Shown: in pieces, positions 62,468 to 64,000 of the stretch | Layout: each line of letters opens with the position of its first letter | Position numbering within the stretch: position 1 is the stretch's first letter | Assembly (NCBI GenBank): GCA_010365135.1 | Contig: JAAFGY010000003.1 | Span: 1 to 64,000, forward strand | Direction: 5' to 3' | From: Flavobacterium sp. | Lineage (GTDB): Bacteria; Bacteroidota; Bacteroidia; Flavobacteriales; Flavobacteriaceae | Length of the DNA: 64,000 nt | Position numbers and translations under genes: made by a program | The notes under the pieces: model-generated | What the model was told of the DNA's origin: nothing | Database searches by the model: none | Seen by the model: only the letters and a program-made list of their open reading frames with translations

Positions 62468-63199
62468 ATGTCAAAAAACATAACTCCATATAAAGATTCT
62501 ACTTTGAGCAAAAAGGAACAAGTTGCTTCAATGTTCGACACCATTTCCGGAAATTATGATAATCTTAATCGGGTTATTTCCTTTGGAATTGATGTGAAAT
62601 GGCGCAAGAAAGTCTTGCAAATGGTAGCCAAAACCAATCCTAAAACTATTTTGGATATTGCAACAGGAACGGGCGACTTGGCTATTTTAATGGCGCAAAC
62701 TAAGGCCGAAAGAATTATTGGGTTGGATATTTCGGCTGGAATGCTCGAAGTGGGAAAGCAAAAAATCCAAGACAAAAACTTATCAAAAACAATAGAAATG
62801 ATTTTGGCGGATTCGGAGAATATGCCTTTTGAAGATAACTATTTTGATGCCATTACGGTAGCTTTTGGTGTTCGAAATTTCGAGAATTTAGAGAAAGGTT
62901 TGACAGAAATCTTACGGGTTTTAAAGCCAAATGGAATATTTGTTATCTTAGAAACTTCGGTTCCTGAGAAAACACCTTATAAACAAGGCTATACTTTTTA
63001 TAGTAGAAATATATTGCCTATTATTGGGAAATTATTTTCAAAAGACAATGTTGCCTACGGATATTTATCTGAATCGGCGGCGGCTTTTCCTTATGGTGAG
63101 GCTTTGAACAATATTTTGAAAAAAATTGGGTTTATAGATGTAGTTGCGTTGCCACAAACATTTGGCGTAGCAACAATTTATTCAGCTTCCAAGAAATAA
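62468..63199 (+). CDS. ubiE: demethylmenaquinone methyltransferase
   Basis: SAM-dependent C-methylation in the last step of menaquinone synthesis. The 243 aa class I methyltransferase has [24 protein letters not shown] near residue 20, [11 protein letters not shown] near 61, [23 protein letters not shown] near 117 and the C-terminal [12 protein letters not shown]. It ends 1 nt before porT, so the two are probably co-transcribed. Confidence 0.95.
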   Translation: MSKNITPYKDSTLSKKEQVASMFDTISGNYDNLNRVISFGIDVKWRKKVLQMVAKTNPKTILDIATGTGDLAILMAQTKAERIIGLDISAGMLEVGKQKIQDKNLSKTIEMILADSENMPFEDNYFDAITVAFGVRNFENLEKGLTEILRVLKPNGIFVILETSVPEKTPYKQGYTFYSRNILPIIGKLFSKDNVAYGYLSESAAAFPYGEALNNILKKIGFIDVVALPQTFGVATIYSASKK

Positions 63200-63200
63200 T

Positions 63201-63920
63201 ATGAAAAAAATAGTCGTTATAATTTTATTAGTCATAGCCGTAAAAGGACAGGCACAAAAAGCTAACAGACTATTTAGCAGAGATCCGATTATTAATCTTG
63301 AAAATTTCCAAAAGCAAAGGTTGTATTTTGGGTTTTACTTGGGTTTTAATTCCTATGATTTCAAAATAGATTATAAAGCGGTGAACGAGGATATTCAAGT
63401 CAAAACAAGTACTGGTTTCAATGTGGGACTCGTTGCTGATTTAAAACTTCAAGAATACATTCGTTTGCGATTTGAACCGGGATTGTATTATACCAAAAGA
63501 GATTTTCAATATCCCGCAAGTTATTTTCCGCCAACACCCACGCCTTCGGATATGCTTCGGGAAGTTAACAGTACCAATCTCCACTTTCCGATATTGCTTA
63601 AATTTTTATCGCTTCGAACCGGAAACGTTCGGCCTTATTTGCTGGGAGGAGTTTCGGCAACTTTAAATTTGTCTAGTAATGCAAAATCAATTGACGATAA
63701 TTATGAGAACCGTTTTAGAGTAAAACCTTGGACGACAAATTATGAAATTGGTTTTGGCATTGACGTTTTTTCGGAATATTTTATATTTTCGCCTTCAATA
63801 AGAGGTGTTTTTGGAATTAACGACGAATTAATTCGCGATAATAATCTTAATAGTCCTTGGACTGGCAATATAGAATCGATAAAATCTAGAGCGGTTTTTA
63901 TCAACTTTACGTTCCACTAA
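63201..63920 (+). CDS. porT: PorT/SprT-type protein of the type IX secretion system
   Basis: A 239 aa exported barrel-like protein (signal peptide to VKGQAQ) with RLYFGFYLGFNSYDFK near residue 41, LRFEPGLYYTKRDF near 88 and LLGGVSATLNLSSN near 146. It ends in AVFINFTFH with an aromatic near the C terminus. Sequence, length and position directly after ubiE fit PorT (SprT of F. johnsoniae), required for type IX secretion and gliding; this relies on recall of gene order. Another PorT-family barrel is the alternative. Confidence 0.82.
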   Translation: MKKIVVIILLVIAVKGQAQKANRLFSRDPIINLENFQKQRLYFGFYLGFNSYDFKIDYKAVNEDIQVKTSTGFNVGLVADLKLQEYIRLRFEPGLYYTKRDFQYPASYFPPTPTPSDMLREVNSTNLHFPILLKFLSLRTGNVRPYLLGGVSATLNLSSNAKSIDDNYENRFRVKPWTTNYEIGFGIDVFSEYFIFSPSIRGVFGINDELIRDNNLNSPWTGNIESIKSRAVFINFTFH

Positions 63921-64000
63921 AAAAGAGTCGTCAGTGTTCATAAATTTGGTATTCACTATTAAAACGAATACAAAATCATGCTCTGCGAAATTCACTCAAA

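Noticed and set aside
63921-64000. Tail of the window after porT
   Set aside because: Only 80 nt, with no clear terminator or start of a further gene.

Overview
This window looks like chromosomal DNA of a Flavobacterium or close relative (Bacteroidota). It is AT-rich and carries gldA and a PorT/SprT-type gene. Other lineage markers are a GLPGLI/TonB-type outer-membrane pair, DUF3857 and DUF5686 proteins, split metH, almost no Shine-Dalgarno sequences, and flavobacterial promoters (TTTG, about 19 nt, then TAnnTTTG). I see no phage, IS element, CRISPR array, rRNA or tRNA.

Layout. 0.1-3 kb: queA, aroA and a MazG-like pyrophosphohydrolase. 3-11 kb: four tandem DUF3857 genes. Three lack the transglutaminase Cys and His, and one of these has an in-frame stop; the fourth keeps a C-H-E set. 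11-12.6 kb: dtd and rsgA. 12.8-17.3 kb: an aromatic amino-acid operon (pheA, aminotransferase, tyrA, DAHP synthase/chorismate mutase) behind a Phe/Tyr-rich leader peptide and a complete attenuator. 17.5-19.2 kb: a small outer-membrane barrel and gldA. 19.2-43 kb: sulfur and methionine genes. 43-46.7 kb: a TonB-type receptor and its GLPGLI partner. 46.9-48.9 kb: a hypothetical gene, a deoxynucleoside kinase, and a lipoprotein followed by a duplicated scrap of the kinase 3' end. 48.9-52.2 kb: membrane and soluble pyrophosphatases. 52.2-58.7 kb: a DNA glycosylase, a DUF5686 protein, pdhB and etfBA. 58.8-64 kb: a bifunctional nuclease, thyA, HIT, a carbohydrate-binding-like protein, a 2TM protein, folA, ubiE and porT.

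The 19-43 kb block covers most of the route from sulfate to S-adenosylmethionine. CysDN and CysH activate and reduce sulfate, a siroheme sulfite reductase with two siroheme-synthesis genes makes sulfide, MetX-ThrA makes activated homoserine, MetY/MetZ insert sulfide, MetH/MetF methylate and MetK makes SAM. Control appears layered: SAM-I riboswitches on metH-metF and metX-thrA, a SAM-II riboswitch on metK, two tandem Met/Cys leader-peptide and terminator modules before metY, and a palindrome over the cys promoter next to an Rrf2 gene.

The most notable items are the tandem Met/Cys attenuators, the MetX-AK-HSDH fusion whose reading frame depends on an A8 tract, the pheA attenuator, intergenic repeats that run in frame through aroA and pheA, and a Cys-rich tail on the membrane pyrophosphatase. 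All family calls come from reading the sequence and recalled family knowledge; no database search was run.
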